DNA of 64,000 bases from assembly GCA_015501605.1 (NCBI GenBank), contig JADNRZ010000015.1, forward strand, positions 496,001-560,000. Direction: 5' to 3'. The translations under genes were made by a program, and so were the position numbers. Numbering within the stretch: the first letter of the stretch is position 1; each line of letters begins with the position of its first letter. Shown in pieces: positions 31,601 to 43,740 of this stretch. Under the pieces are notes generated by a model. It did no database searches. It had not been told where the DNA came from and saw nothing but the letters and a program-made list of their open reading frames with translations. This DNA comes from Panaeolus papilionaceus (taxonomy: Eukaryota > Basidiomycota > Agaricomycetes > Agaricales).

Positions 31601-34600
31601 CGCTGCTCTTGCAATTCTACTCGCCAACGACGTGAAGCTGGATCTGGACGATGAAGACGTCACTCGGGCGATTGAAACTGGGTATGGTATTTCATCTTGA
31701 ACGTTACAGTCATAACTGAATACTGATGTCGCGCAACAGGGGTCCCAACCTTCAAGGACACTTTTCGGAAGACGATTACCGCCAAGCAATCCACTTCCCA
31801 TTTGAAACAGCCCTTGCAAACTTCGACGACGTTGTCCAACTTTTGCTCCCTTTCAACGTTCCCATCAACCTTGGGATCCAATCCGCCCATGGCGAATATG
31901 CTGAAGCTAAAGAAAAACGCACCATTATGGACTACGTACGATATGCTCTTCACAATCACAAACGACAGATCAATAACCAAGAGAAACCTGTTCGCGGGGA
32001 CACCTCGATGAACCGTGCAAGTTCCTTCAAAGCCTTCCTAGCGTCCTGGAGAAACGGTATTGTAGCTGCATTCAAGAAGAAAACCAACCACCCCTCTAAT
32101 AATGAAGAGATGAAGTTGCGTGGCGCAAAGGATGCCAAGGACTATTACGAAGAGGTCGAACGGCTGTTGACAGCTCGAGGAGCAAAGTCGTGGTCAGAGG
32201 TGTATCCGGACGATGAGAGCTCGGCTAAACCGACTGATATTTGCGACGACTCGGAAGGAAGGCGCCAAAAAGAAAAGGGCCAAACGTACGCGTTTTTGGA
32301 GTCCAACAGTCCTGTTCCACAACATCTGGGTAAATCTTACGATCAACTCTACGAGGCCTGCTTCACTGGAAACGACAAGAAGGTGCAGGAGTTGTGTCTT
32401 CCTAGCTCAATTACAGGCGCCAAAAATCGCACTCGTCCTCTAAACATCTCTGTCAGGATCCGCAAAAACGATGACTACCTTTATGAGGAGGGTGGTACGT
32501 ATATTCTCATGAATTTGTAGATTCCTATCTAAAGAACATATACTTTAGGCTACACACCCCTCTTCGCCGCTGTAGTGGGGGGCCAATGGAAAACAGCCAA
32601 GTTGGTTCTTTCCATTGCCTCAGCCCAATATTCCCCCAAAGAGGTTGCTCTCAAGGCATTCAAAATCTCTCGGGATCCAGACGGTATGTCTCTTCTGCGC
32701 TGCATATCTGCCTTCACTCATGAGATCGTAGACGATGAGGCCAACGACGAGGAGAATTCGGACTACGATTCCGACGATTCATCCATGACTGTGAACGAGA
32801 AAGACGTTAAATTTATTGACATTGCCACGATGTCTTCCTCGGTCAAGTGCACTTACAAGCCTCAAGACCTCCTCCAGTACTTCTTCGACCACAAGGAGGG
32901 CGACTGTGTTCATGATCGTAACCTCTTTACGATGGTAATTGCTGAGGGAAATACGAAGAACTTCAAGCATATTATTGGCCTCTACGATAGTCTGCCCCAG
33001 ATGTCGGATCTTGGAGGAGACGCCACTTTGAAGGTTCTGGTTCAGAAAAACCACCCAGAAATGCTTGACGAGTTCATCCGTCGCACCGGCCTTGGTATCG
33101 ATATAGAGGGTGTAGGGAAGTCAATGGGCATCGCAGAACCACCAAAGGTCGTCAACGACACTAACAAGGTGTATCTCGGGATCAAAATTCACGGGAAAAA
33201 GCGCGTCGACCTCGCAATGAAGAACAATCCTGATGCTCAACCGACTCGTGGTGCTGTTCCTCCGCTTGTTTGGCGCGCTGCAGAGGCTGGCGCGACAGGG
33301 ATTCTGACTTATCTGGCTTCAGGAAAACCCTTGGAGGCGTACCGACACTACTCCGCGAAGAATGTGGTTGAAAGGGCGACGTGGATCAAGAGCATTCCTG
33401 ACCTGGAGAAACATCTTCCTGGTTTGCTTGGTTGGAAGATCACCGACTTTGGTGTCTCCCCCCTCACAGCCGGCCTTTTGAACGGACATCCAGAGGTTTT
33501 GGAGCATTTGTTCTCTGTTGACCCAAAACTTATGACGGCAGCTTTGCAGCGCAGGTGATTATGTTTCGATACACGAATATCACCTTTTACTGATGAATTT
33601 TACTATCCAAGAGTTCAAGAAGTTGGCATTACCCCACTCTTGTTGGCCGTCTGTGCTCACTGCTCCCCTTCAACGATTGACTTCTTGCTATCTAAATCTT
33701 GCTCAATTACTGACAGCGACTTCATCAGAGGGTAAGTCATACTTTTTGTTGCAATTCAGTTCATTATTAAGCGATCTTTTCTGCAGCTGGAATGTCTATC
33801 ATATCCTTTGTGCGACAAAGCAGATGGACATGATCAAATACCTGCTAAAGAAACTTCCTCACGATGTCAACGAAACCCTTCTTGGGCAAAAGTCTAAATC
33901 TAAGTGGAATACTGTACGTTGCTAAAAATTCTTCTCAAAATTCCGACTTTAATAACACACATCATCGAATAGCCACTCCACATTGCGGTCAAGTCTGGGG
34001 CTAAAGACATCGTAAAAACTTTGCTTGAATTTTCGAAGGCGACTGTCCCTGTTCGTGACGTCTCAGGCTTCACTGCTCTTCACGCGGCTGTCCAACATGG
34101 TTACGCAGATATCGCTTCGACCATCATTGCAGCCTCGACACCAGAACTTCTGTACCTTGAAAACAGCGTTGGATCCACTGCACTCGAAATGGCATCCCTT
34201 GCTGAAATGGTTTCCCGCGTTGAACGGTTTTCGTCCCTTACACAGACGTATCCCACGACCCTGGGTGGGAGCTGGATAGGTACCCCAGACGAGGGACGCA
34301 AATATAGCCGTGAAGTCGTCAAAAGGGTCGAAGAGGAGCTTCCCAAGTTACGTGCGGTTGTGCAGGAAATATTACCTGCTGAGAGGAAGAAGAGAAGGAC
34401 GAAGGTCGTCTGGGAGGTTAACACCTTCATTGCTCTGCTCGAATCAAGGATTCAGCAAGCAAAAGCTTCCCTTGGACCGGAAGCTGACGACACTCAGGCA
34501 GATGACAGGACCTCGGACGATGAAGATGACAAGGCCTCTGACGATGAAGACGACAAGGAGGCCTCTGTGTTCAAACGAATCCAGGCAATGAAGACCCCCA

Positions 34601-34866
34601 TGGATAAATCCGATCCCATTAAAACTTTGGAGGTTGTGCGGACAGCAGTCCAGGCCCATCCCTTACCCCGCCAACTCATTCATGTGTTCGACGTGCAGAG
34701 GTCTGTGGAAGCTAATCTGAAGGTTGTGCAGGAGGAGGCAGATGACCAGTCCGACATCGACGAAGATCACGATGGATCGGCAAAGAAGGAAAAGACTTTG
34801 TCAGACAAGATGAATGAGGCTATGCTTCCGGTTACAGTCGTCAGCATCGATGGAGACCCATGGTGA
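28619..34866 (+). CDS. Nucleotidyltransferase-like / ankyrin-repeat protein
   Basis: Fourteen exons (28619-29158, 29210-29306, 29358-29462, 29518-29687, 29744-30034, 30094-30109, 30162-30253, 30302-30381, 30431-31681, 31740-32494, 32549-33554, 33612-33731, 33787-33913, 33973-34866) join in frame to 1847 residues. The first about 460 residues hold a pattern typical of minimal nucleotidyltransferase folds: AAGGSVLACL (Gly-Gly-Ser 134-136), SSDVDIFIWG (Asp168, Asp170) and GFDVDVAC (Asp238/Asp240). Ankyrin repeats follow from about residue 490 (GRTCLHLAI, GKTPLHLAAQ). A strongly acidic stretch lies at about 590-690, then more ankyrin-like repeats to near 1650 (TPLHIAVKSG, FTALHAAVQHG). A second acidic stretch is near the end. 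No signal peptide or membrane helix is seen. One exon is only 16 nt. The catalytic reading is inference from motifs; the ankyrin part is certain. Confidence 0.82.
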
Positions 34867-36214
34867 GAGTAGCAGGTGGTCAACGGGATGTTGACGTTCT
34901 ATGAGTCGATAAATTCGTACGTCGATGGCATCATGTACCTCGTAATTCGCAAAGACATAAGTGGACAAACAATTATACATTGTTCCTTGTAACTGGAACC
35001 CTCCACAAGTACTCCGCTGACAACGCAAATTGTCTGGTATTTTCGAAGCAGTCATGATGTACACATCGAAACTTCGAAGCTTCGCTTTTTACCGGCCTCA
35101 GGCATAAAGCTCATAAAGGCCGTTGACAGTTTCGTTGAACGATTGCGAACATGTGGAGACCGTGGTAGATGTCGATGTGAAGTAGAATACTGCATGTAGC
35201 AAGTGGGTGCTAAAATTAGCAAATTCAAATTGGACATTTTGAAGGCTTCGACGTCATGAGAAATACGAGCAATTGTGGTGTGCTCCAGTTCTGAATTTGT
35301 GACATCGGGAATTGATATCTGGCTTGGTCAATGTCGAGCATTTGGGAAGTTAAATAGTGCGAGGAAATCTACCGTCCATGCGCGTACGATTGTACGCTAT
35401 TTATGAAACTTGTGGATGGATCCATCTGGAGCGGTTTGGAATCGACCGTCGAATGCGCGTTCGTCGATCGAGATGGGCGTTCACTACAACGTGCTTCCCC
35501 GGAAGGATCTTCCGAATACCAAGCGCAGTCCTGATTTAGAATAGCTGAAGTGTGGTAATCTCCCTAGGCTCGAGTCAACGAACATTGCGCGCAATGGACA
35601 CTTGAAAGCACGTCAGCTTGCACTGGGTGCATCCAATTCAAGTCATCCATACATTACTAATATAAGTGTATCAGCGACACGTCGAGCTATCCTGTCGAAA
35701 GACGCAAAGATCCGAAGATGGAGTTAACATCGGGGACTTGAGTTCCGCTAAGCATCATCGATGCCAATCATCTTCCGGAGGGACATTGCACTTCCCTTGG
35801 CACCTTTCTATGGTTGGAATGCACTGCTTAATATTTTTTGCAAAACAAAACCGGGTCATAACTTATTCCAATCTCGAAATTTCTGCAAAAATGCTACATT
35901 GACGGGTGTAGAACAGAGTGCGAAGGAGACGCACGGCGCTAGGGAAATTAGCCAGATCGGTTCGCGGCGACATATTTGCCATGTTTGGGAATAAACCGTG
36001 GAATGTCGGTCAAATGACCGTATGGATTTTAGGATCCGGCGATCCGTTTTGATGCTGTAAGCTGAGCTCGTCATTCTTTGCAATTCCTTCAGTAAGCTGC
36101 CTACAATGTTCATAACGATGATTCAGCTGCCCTTCACCGAGATTCCTTTAAATTCTCCTTTACTCCTCGGTTCTTCCTCATAACCTTCCTACCCATTCCC
36201 TTCAATATCTTTCG
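34867..36214. other. Intergenic region before cystathionine gamma-lyase
   Basis: Short overlapping frames only, no recognisable gene. It includes the promoter of the gene at 36215, with pyrimidine-rich tracts (CTCCTTTACTCCTCGGTTCTT) close to the start codon. Confidence 0.5.
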
Positions 36215-37737
36215 ATGTCTCCTTCACTCGACATATACCCTGCTGTCCCCATTAACGGCAACACAAACGGCGTCGCCACCAACGGTCTGAAGAAGCACCA
36301 ACCAGCGCTTGACGGTTTCGGTACTCGGGCCATCCACGTAGGATCAGAGCCCAATGAAGAGACCGGTGCGGTCATCCCAGCCATCTCCCTGAGCACGACA
36401 TATAAACAGTCCGCGATTGGTGTTCACAAGGTCAGCAGGTCTTATCATGGCCGTCACTCATCAGTGGCGATGTTGTTCTAAATATTGACGCCAACTCTAT
36501 CAGGGTTTTGAATATTCGCGATCCGGCAACCCAAACCGCAATGCCCTTGAGGCAACCCTTGCATCACTAGAGGCCGGAGGTACCTTTGGACTCGCCTTCG
36601 CCAGTGGATCTGCAACCACCGCCACCGTGCTACAGTCCCTAGGGCCCAATTCGCACATTGTTAGCGTCAATGATGTCTATGGAGGAACTTTCCGTTACAT
36701 CCGACGAGTGGCTTCTGAGAATCAGGGATTGGAAGCCACCTTTTTGGACTTGGAGCTCGCTTCAGATGAAGAGATCTTATCTTCGATCAGAGAAAATACC
36801 AAGGTTGGTGCACTTCCTGATTAACGCCGTTTTCCTTCATTCTAAGCTGACTTTTCCTGTCATGTAGCTTATCTGGATCGAATCCCCCACAAACCCTACT
36901 CTGAGGCTTATCGACATTCCCCGCATCGCAAAATTGGCTCGCTCCCATCCCTCAAACCCCATCGTTTTGGTCGACAATACCTTCCTCTCCCCCTTCTACT
37001 CCTCCCCTCTACTTCTCGGTGCAGATATTGTCTTGCACTCCCTCACAAAATACGTTAACGGACACAGCGACGTCGTTATGGGCGCTCTCATTCTACCAGC
37101 CCACCACGCCGCCCTCGCAGACAAGCTGCGCTTCCTGCAAAATGCCATTGGCGCCGTCCCCAGTGCCTACGACTCATGGCTCGCACAGCGTGGCGCTAAA
37201 ACTCTTCACCTTCGCATGAAGCAACACGGTCTTAACGCTCTGGCTGTTGCCCGTGCTCTCCAAGCAGAGGCTGATCGCGAAAAAGGTGCTGTAGATGAGG
37301 TCATCTACCCTGGTCTACCAGGCAGGACTGAAGCCTCCAGGAAGAAGAATGAGCTCGCCTGGAAGAGTCTCAGCCCTCACGCCCGCAAGTTCGTCATCAA
37401 TGCCGGATTCGTCAATGAAGCCGATCCAGAGAAGCCTCCTGTCAACGGATTCCCCTTCAGCGGCATGATTTCCTTCCGCATCCGCGGTGGACAGACAGAG
37501 GCTAACGCCTTCCTGACATCTACTCGCCTATTTACGCTTGCTGAGTCCTTGGGTGGCGTTGAGAGTTTGGCAGAGCACCCTGCCCAGATGACGCATGGAA
37601 GCATCCCCCCTGCTGATCGTGCTCTTTTGGGTATCGGCGACAACCTTGTGAGGTTGAGCGTCGGTGTTGAGGAAGAGGAGGATCTCGTCGAAGACGTCAT
37701 ACACGCTGTCAAGACAGCTACTGGATCTGTTTATTGA
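36215..37737 (+). CDS. CYS3: Cystathionine gamma-lyase
   Basis: PLP enzyme of the Cys/Met metabolism family. It cleaves cystathionine to cysteine, 2-oxobutyrate and ammonia in reverse trans-sulfuration. Three exons (36215-36430, 36504-36803, 36868-37737) give 461 residues. Family motifs in order: GFGTRAIHVGSEP, STTYKQ, GFEYSRSGNPNRNALE, FASGSATTATV, WIESPTNPTLR, VDNTFLSPF and the PLP lysine in LHSLTKYVNGHSDVVMG. The protein ends in LVRLSVGVEEEEDLVEDV. About 30 residues precede the conserved start, a modest extension. Intron 2 has the unusual donor GTTGGT, but the reading frame requires it. Cystathionine gamma-synthase is the main alternative; the N-terminal motifs favour the lyase. Confidence 0.92.
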
Positions 37738-37939
37738 TGATGGACGCTTCTGTCATACCTTAGACTGTATCATTATTTGTACCTTATATCCCCTCTATTT
37801 TAGACTCGTCTCGCAGCTTCCATAGCTCATTGTAACATTACTAGAGTTAATAGCTATCGCAATAGCAGTGATATTTATTAATGTACACAACACATGGAAA
37901 ATCTCGTCGTTACTCATACTGCGGCTGAACCGATATAAA

Positions 37940-40452
37940 CTAAATCTCCTCTCCCAACGGGGCCTCCTTCATAGTCACCCACAAACCGCCCTGAAATTCG
38001 GAAGTCAGCTCGTACTGTCCTCGCAACGATATAAATGGTTTCAAAGTACTTACATCCACATACATCGTCAAATGCGCTCTGGGTCGGATCTTCTCTCTTC
38101 CTTTTCTTCCTAGTCCCTCCTTGCTTTTCTCCGCTTCTGTGCGCCAATGTGGAGGGGCACGCGCATGCGGTGGTTGAGCCTCTTCAGAGAGTGTAATTTC
38201 GGAGAAGTTCTGTAATAGGCGGACAAGGAAAAAGGATGCTTCATTGTACGCGAACTGTTGGCCTAGACAGATCCGCGGACCCGCATTGAAAGGAAGAAAA
38301 ATGAAGGGATTGGGAGTCAGATACGTGTGAAGCCTATCGTCAAGGAAGCGGTCTGGGTCAAATTCGAGAGCTGGCAGTGGTGCAAAAATGTTGATTAGAG
38401 AACATAGGATCTGAGCACTGCACGAGAATCTTACCATCTGGTCCCCATAAATCCTTTCTCCTGTGCATCATAAATACTCCATAGGGTGTTCTCGTATTAG
38501 CCGGGATATAGAATGGCTTTGCTCCGGGTTGAATGGCTGGCCACAGTGTTTCCTTGTTTGAAGTTCTGAGATTGAAAGGACTTCAGAGGTATCAGTATTT
38601 TATATGAAAGCTGGCAGGTTAGAAAACGTACACCACTGGATAAAGCCTCAAGGTTTCTATTGAAGTCCGCTGTTAGAGGACGTCCACTTTAATGCGGATG
38701 TTTGCTTACCATTGATAACTGCTCTCAGATATTTCATATCTCGGAGATCATCGTACGTAGGACGTTGTTGTGGGCCGATTTTCTGAAGAATTTCCTGCCG
38801 AAGACGCTTTAAGACATGAGGATATTCTGCCAGCATATATACGACGAAAGTCAGAGTGCTGGCAGTCTGAAAACAAAAATATCAGTTATGAAAGTTTCCA
38901 TGGTGTAAAGACCAAAGTTTATTCACTGTGTCTCGACCAGCAACCAACAAGGACATAATCTCGTCTCGTAGAATTATTGGATCTGTTACAAGGAAGAATA
39001 TTGAGATTTCGAATTCAGAACGATTTGTTGGATTTTACCTTCCGTCGAGTTGACCAGATTCTCCAGTAACGTCTCGTCATCTTTATCCTTTTCCTCTTCC
39101 AGTTTGCCCTTTAGCTCCCTCTTTCTCTGAATAGCTTGAGCTACGATAGGGTCAATAAATTCATGCACGATCTTCATAGGCTCCTTCATCTTGTCGTGCC
39201 AAAATTCGGCAAGTGGCCAATGCACACCGAATCTCATGCGGAAAGAGGTTACGAGTTGAGCCTGCGAGAATGCGTTGACAAACCGAGACGAAGGGTGTTC
39301 GTGGAACTGGTCACTCGAAGCTGTGGATGGGACGTAGTGTGGATACGGCAATCCTCCAGCTAATGATCTGGCATCATTTCCAAACAGGAACTCTGTGGCG
39401 GAATCGAGTGTGAATCGTGCTATGAGATCCTAGTAGTTCTGACCGTAAGTAGCTTTCGGAAAGATGGAAAGTCCCCATTGAATTCGTACCTGAAAATCAA
39501 CTGGATGCCCTTCTTGCAGCCTTTGTTTGAGTTGACGGATAGCGTCCTCTGCGTGCCGATCGAAGTTCTCAAAGTGACTGATTCTGTCCTTACTGAAGAA
39601 GGGACGCGCCATAGACCGATGAAACTTCCACAGTTCACCTGTCAAAATGACATGAGCGGGGATGTAAGATGAGGGTTTACAGAAGGTTATCACCGTCTGC
39701 TGCGAATACACCAGTGCCGAGAAGGGGGAAGAACAGGTACCGGACCTCAGGGCCTGGAAACACAGGATCAAATCAGATACGATACGCAAGTGGTAGGCAT
39801 ACTACACACCTTTCTCAAATTCATCAAACTGGGTTGCCAGGATTGCCTAAAGCACTCAGAAACGTCAATACCATAATTAAGTCATTCGTTGTTTCTGTGG
39901 ACCTTGATATGTTGTGGCTCAGCCGTTACAATCTGCCGCAAGAGCGAGGTGTCAACAGCTGGTAAGTGTGGTATGGTGATTTTTCAGCCTACCCTGTTTT
40001 GAAACAATAAACGGCGATTGAAGGTATAACCCCCAACTCTCTTTTGACAGAGTTCCTCGAAGCCGTCGCCTAGAATTGCGAAATATGACATCATTCAGTT
40101 CATTATCAACATCCACAGAAATGTAATGTTGACCAATATAGCCATCCTTGAAATCTCTTATGCCTTTGAAGAGACTCCATACACTGCCCGGCGTGACATC
40201 TCCAATCCTTGGGGGTAGGACAGCACCTGCCTTGTATGCTTGCCACCGAACGTATATCTCGTCATAGAGCACCGAGATCGTCATGGACACCGGTAAGCTC
40301 ATAATCATCGAGACTATGGTCCATCCTCTAGATAGATTGACGTCCAAGTGGTCAGGCGCAAATGCTAGTAAGCCATATGTTAGTGCAGGTGGAAGAAGGA
40401 GCTTTGGGGCCCGTTGAATGAGGTAGATGATCCCAGGTGGTAGATTCTGCAT
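37940..40452 (-). CDS. Cytochrome P450, CYP63-like
   Basis: Membrane-bound monooxygenase. Thirteen exons, complement(37940-37990, 38054-38370, 38435-38565, 38632-38656, 38710-38866, 38927-38982, 39039-39429, 39490-39638, 39694-39753, 39810-39846, 39903-39932, 39993-40069, 40134-40452), give exactly 599 residues. The N-terminus ([20 protein letters not shown]) and the hydrophobic stretches after it anchor the protein in the ER. Landmarks: [39 protein letters not shown]-helix AGRDT, K-helix ETLR (ExxR), FDPDRF and the heme loop [10 protein letters not shown] with the Cys ligand. The long insert between helices and the overall pattern resemble CYP63 enzymes of wood-decay fungi (alkane/fatty-acid or xenobiotic oxidation). 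The substrate is inferred only. Three microexons of 25-37 nt were placed by family motifs. Confidence 0.9.
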
Positions 40453-41432
40453 GCCAGTCTCAGAGTTATGATGACACGTCTACCTTAGCGCTAAAGATTG
40501 ATAAGAATGCTGAATGCGTTATAATTATGTAGCGCGTTTGAATAGAGACTATTGGAAATTGCTTGTTGTGAAGGAGCCAGACTGAGGAATGTAGAGAAGG
40601 TGATTTGCTGCACGCGTCGAACAGCCTTATTATAGACAATGCCGGCAACTGTCTTGCCGGTGCAATAGCCGGCTCACATCGACTGCGTGCAGGGTTGCGA
40701 CGCCATGCACAGTTTCTCTGCCAGGCCCTGTCTCGGGGGTTGCGGTTGTGTATCAATTCTGAGAGATAACACCACCGTGTTCAACGGAAAGTCGCACCAT
40801 TATACCCCTCGAATAGTCTGGGGAATTTACACAAGTCATTTGTAAGTCATATCAAGGTGCCAGGCGGCAGGTAACTAGCCTCCAGGCTGAAGTTTCGTAA
40901 AAATGTAGCAAGTTACTACACCCTAGTCTGCTTCTGGTTCACGAATAAACCCAAAAGTTTGCTATAATTCTGTAAACTCTGAGTGGTATTGCGGGGATGG
41001 AAGGTTGTGGGCGTCTAATTGCTTTTTTTGATCCGCTCGATGTTGACCCAGTTTGGTAGGCGTAAACGGAGAAGTCCGTGAATCAAACTTCGCGATGTTT
41101 CGAAGGCTTGTCTACCACAATTAGCGATGGACGTGTGGGCTATGAAAGAGAGGGCGGTTTGAATTTAAGCACAAATAGTGGAATATGAGTGAGGGCCTTC
41201 ATAGTCGTTCGAACTGAATCGAGATGGAGCTCTGAATGTAGTATCGCAGTACTTTCTTGCTCCCAAACCGCACTACTAGTCCGCCGCCTGTGGACTCACC
41301 TCTCAGCCATACATATGCAGATTCTTACAGGTACTGATAGGAGACGACATTGTTAGACATTCGTTCGCGCATTCATGCAGAAGCCAAAACACCATTGCAT
41401 TTTTGGAGACGGTAGCTAACAAGGATATGTAC
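40453..41432. other. Intergenic region, P450 to pectate lyase
   Basis: No gene seen. It contains the P450 promoter (both neighbours are on the minus strand) and the 3' flank of the pectate lyase. Confidence 0.5.
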
Positions 41433-42727
41433 TTAGAAGCTAAGGGTTTGTCCAGCTTGGCTAGTAACTGCTGACCTGACGCTACCGACTGAAGTGAGGC
41501 TGTAGGAATAAGGAGCAGAGTTGAAGTTGCCAACTGGAGCAGTGTTGGCGCCTCCACCGAAGTCGTTGCCGCGAGCGACAGCAAATCCACCATCGGTAGC
41601 GTAGAGGGGCTTGGTGGTACCGGAAGACCAGACGTTGTTCTCGACGAGGAGTTGAGCGCCTGAATATCTTATGAGATAAGAAGCATTTATTATACAACCC
41701 CCGACTTACCGACACGAGTGTTGATGCCGTCGTTGTTGTTATCGAAGACGTTGTTGTAGATGTGGCCGTGACCGAATCGGAAAGAAGGGGTACGGGAGTT
41801 CAGGTTGGAGAATAGGTTGAAGGCGTAAGTAACGGTGATCTTGGTGTCTTCGGAGCCGTTGCTGTCAGAGTGGCCAACAAGGGATGCTTTCCAGTGGTTG
41901 TAGAGCTTGGTGTAAGTGACAGTAACACCAGTGCATCCATGGGTGATGTCGAGAAGGCCATCGTAGCTGAAAATTAGAATTAGAATTTAATGTGCAATTT
42001 GCAGGGGGCTCGAAGGTGTCTTACTAGTCCTTGTCATGGTCGCGATCACTGGAGAGGTCGAGATGGTCGAGCCAGACCTGGGAAGCTTCCTGAACACCAA
42101 TGGCGTCACCAGCATCGGCGACTACCTTGGAGATCTTAACGTTACGGATGATAACGTTGGATTCCCTGTAGACACGGAGGCCAACACCGACGAGCGCTAA
42201 CAAATTCCAAGTTAGGAAGCGATGTCGAACCTTTATGGTAGAATGAACGCACAAGAGCCGGCTTTGCCGAGAACGGAAGTATTGCTTCCGACTCTGAGAG
42301 CTGTGTTGCCAGTGATGGTGCCTATGATAAACGCCATGAAATTTCGCTCTACAGATGGTTTTTAAAGATGTAAACGCACCAGAGATGATGACAATCTTTT
42401 TGGCACTTCCAGAGAGAGCGGAGGTCAGGGCAGCCAATGTCGTCACAGTAGTAACGGTTCCGCCAGAGCCTCCGGTGGTGCTGAATTACCAGTTATGAGT
42501 TAATCCTTAGTTTACCAAATGATATACGAAACATTACTGACCCTCCGTTTAGGGTTGCGTAACCAATGGTAGCAACATCGTTAGCGGAAGCCCGCTTTTC
42601 GATAGTGGGAGACCCCTGTTGGATATGTACCTGGTTAGACGACGCATGAGCCTTTCAACAAGACACAAGTACGCACCGAAACGACTGAGAAAAGGGCGAG
42701 GGCGAGGAGAGAGACGATCCACTTCAT
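41433..42727 (-). CDS. Secreted pectate lyase, polysaccharide lyase family 1
   Basis: Cleaves pectate (polygalacturonate) by beta-elimination outside the cell. Seven exons, complement(41433-41659, 41710-41966, 42025-42196, 42253-42321, 42380-42480, 42542-42615, 42677-42727), give 316 residues. The first exon encodes a signal peptide (MKWIVSLLALALFSVVS), followed by a likely Kex2-type site (TIEKR). The parallel beta-helix core shows family-1 blocks: VGLRVYRESNVIIRNVKI, GDAIGVQEASQVWLDHLDLSS, DGLLDITHGCTGVTVTYTKL with NHWKASLVGHSD, and SRTPSFRFGHGHIYNNVF, which carries the catalytic Arg region. It is complete, with a short C-terminus and no carbohydrate-binding module. Pectin lyase is a less likely alternative, given the WLDHLDLSSDRDHDKD block. 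Confidence 0.92.
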
Positions 42728-43740
42728 TGCGAGTTCGAAAGTAGCCGATGAAGTTCTGAGGGGTCGAAAGGGGTCTTCTTATATCAAGCAGCGGATAAAT
42801 GTATGAAAAATGTTCGAATCTTGCCACAACCTCGCGGGCCGTCGGGTTGAAAGCAAAATTGTTGAGATAGCCACGTCTCCTGCTGTTGAGTCAAACATAG
42901 ATTTGCAGTAAGAAGGGTGTACAATATCGAGCCGAGCTTCGTGGAGCAGTATGGTAACATGCACAACACTCGAAGCCGTCACATTGGAGTCTCACAAGAA
43001 GGCAGGCCACCTGGCGGCCCGTCTCGTAAATGGCCTGCGTCCATGCAGCACAAAAAACAGTCGTGTCATTTAATCAAATGCTGGACGGAGAAACAAAGGT
43101 GATTGGGTGAACACAGGCTGCCTTCGCGTCATGTACAGGGGATTCGTGTTCTTGGGGAACCTTCTCCCCAACAGGACACCATATGAACAGTGCTAGAGAT
43201 AACAGCGTCTAAAATCAGCACATCAACAAAGGGTAGAGGGACAGGAGTTATATGTTGCGGGAAGAAATTCCCGGTTGCTAGAGGTAATGGCTAGGAAATT
43301 AGGTGCTTGAATCCCTTGCCGGTCCTTACGCCCCGTTTCGTTTGTCGTGAATGAGGAGACAGTGGTATGAACGGCCCGCGTAGTTATCCAGTTGAATTAG
43401 TAAAGGTATCCTGCAAACCCGTATGAAAATTACGCAGAGCTTTATTTCGGATAATTAGCGTGTATTTAGCTCAACAGAAGATGGAGAATTAGAGTCACCT
43501 GAATGCGCAAACTGTATTTAGCACAGTATGATGTCGGAGCAGTGAAAGTTATCAATGAATTAATTGAGGACGGCTGCAGTTAATCCCCCGAAGATATTCA
43601 CTGAACGCAATACAAGCTTCTTTCATTGCGGGGTAAATCAGGTTTGTGCTGAGTGCTTAAAATAGCACAGGCGGATAAAGTATGTCATTCAAAATTAGGA
43701 GATTGTAGCAATTATGTCGACGTCATGTGTGGTGAGTGCT
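42728..43740. other. Intergenic region, pectate lyase to ADE2
   Basis: No gene seen. Promoter of the minus-strand pectate lyase on the left, 3' flank of ADE2 on the right. Confidence 0.5.
42779..42784 (-). promoter_or_regulatory. TATA-like box of pectate lyase
   Basis: On the minus strand GATATAAGAAG, about 55 bp upstream of the ATG at 42727. Confidence 0.45.
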
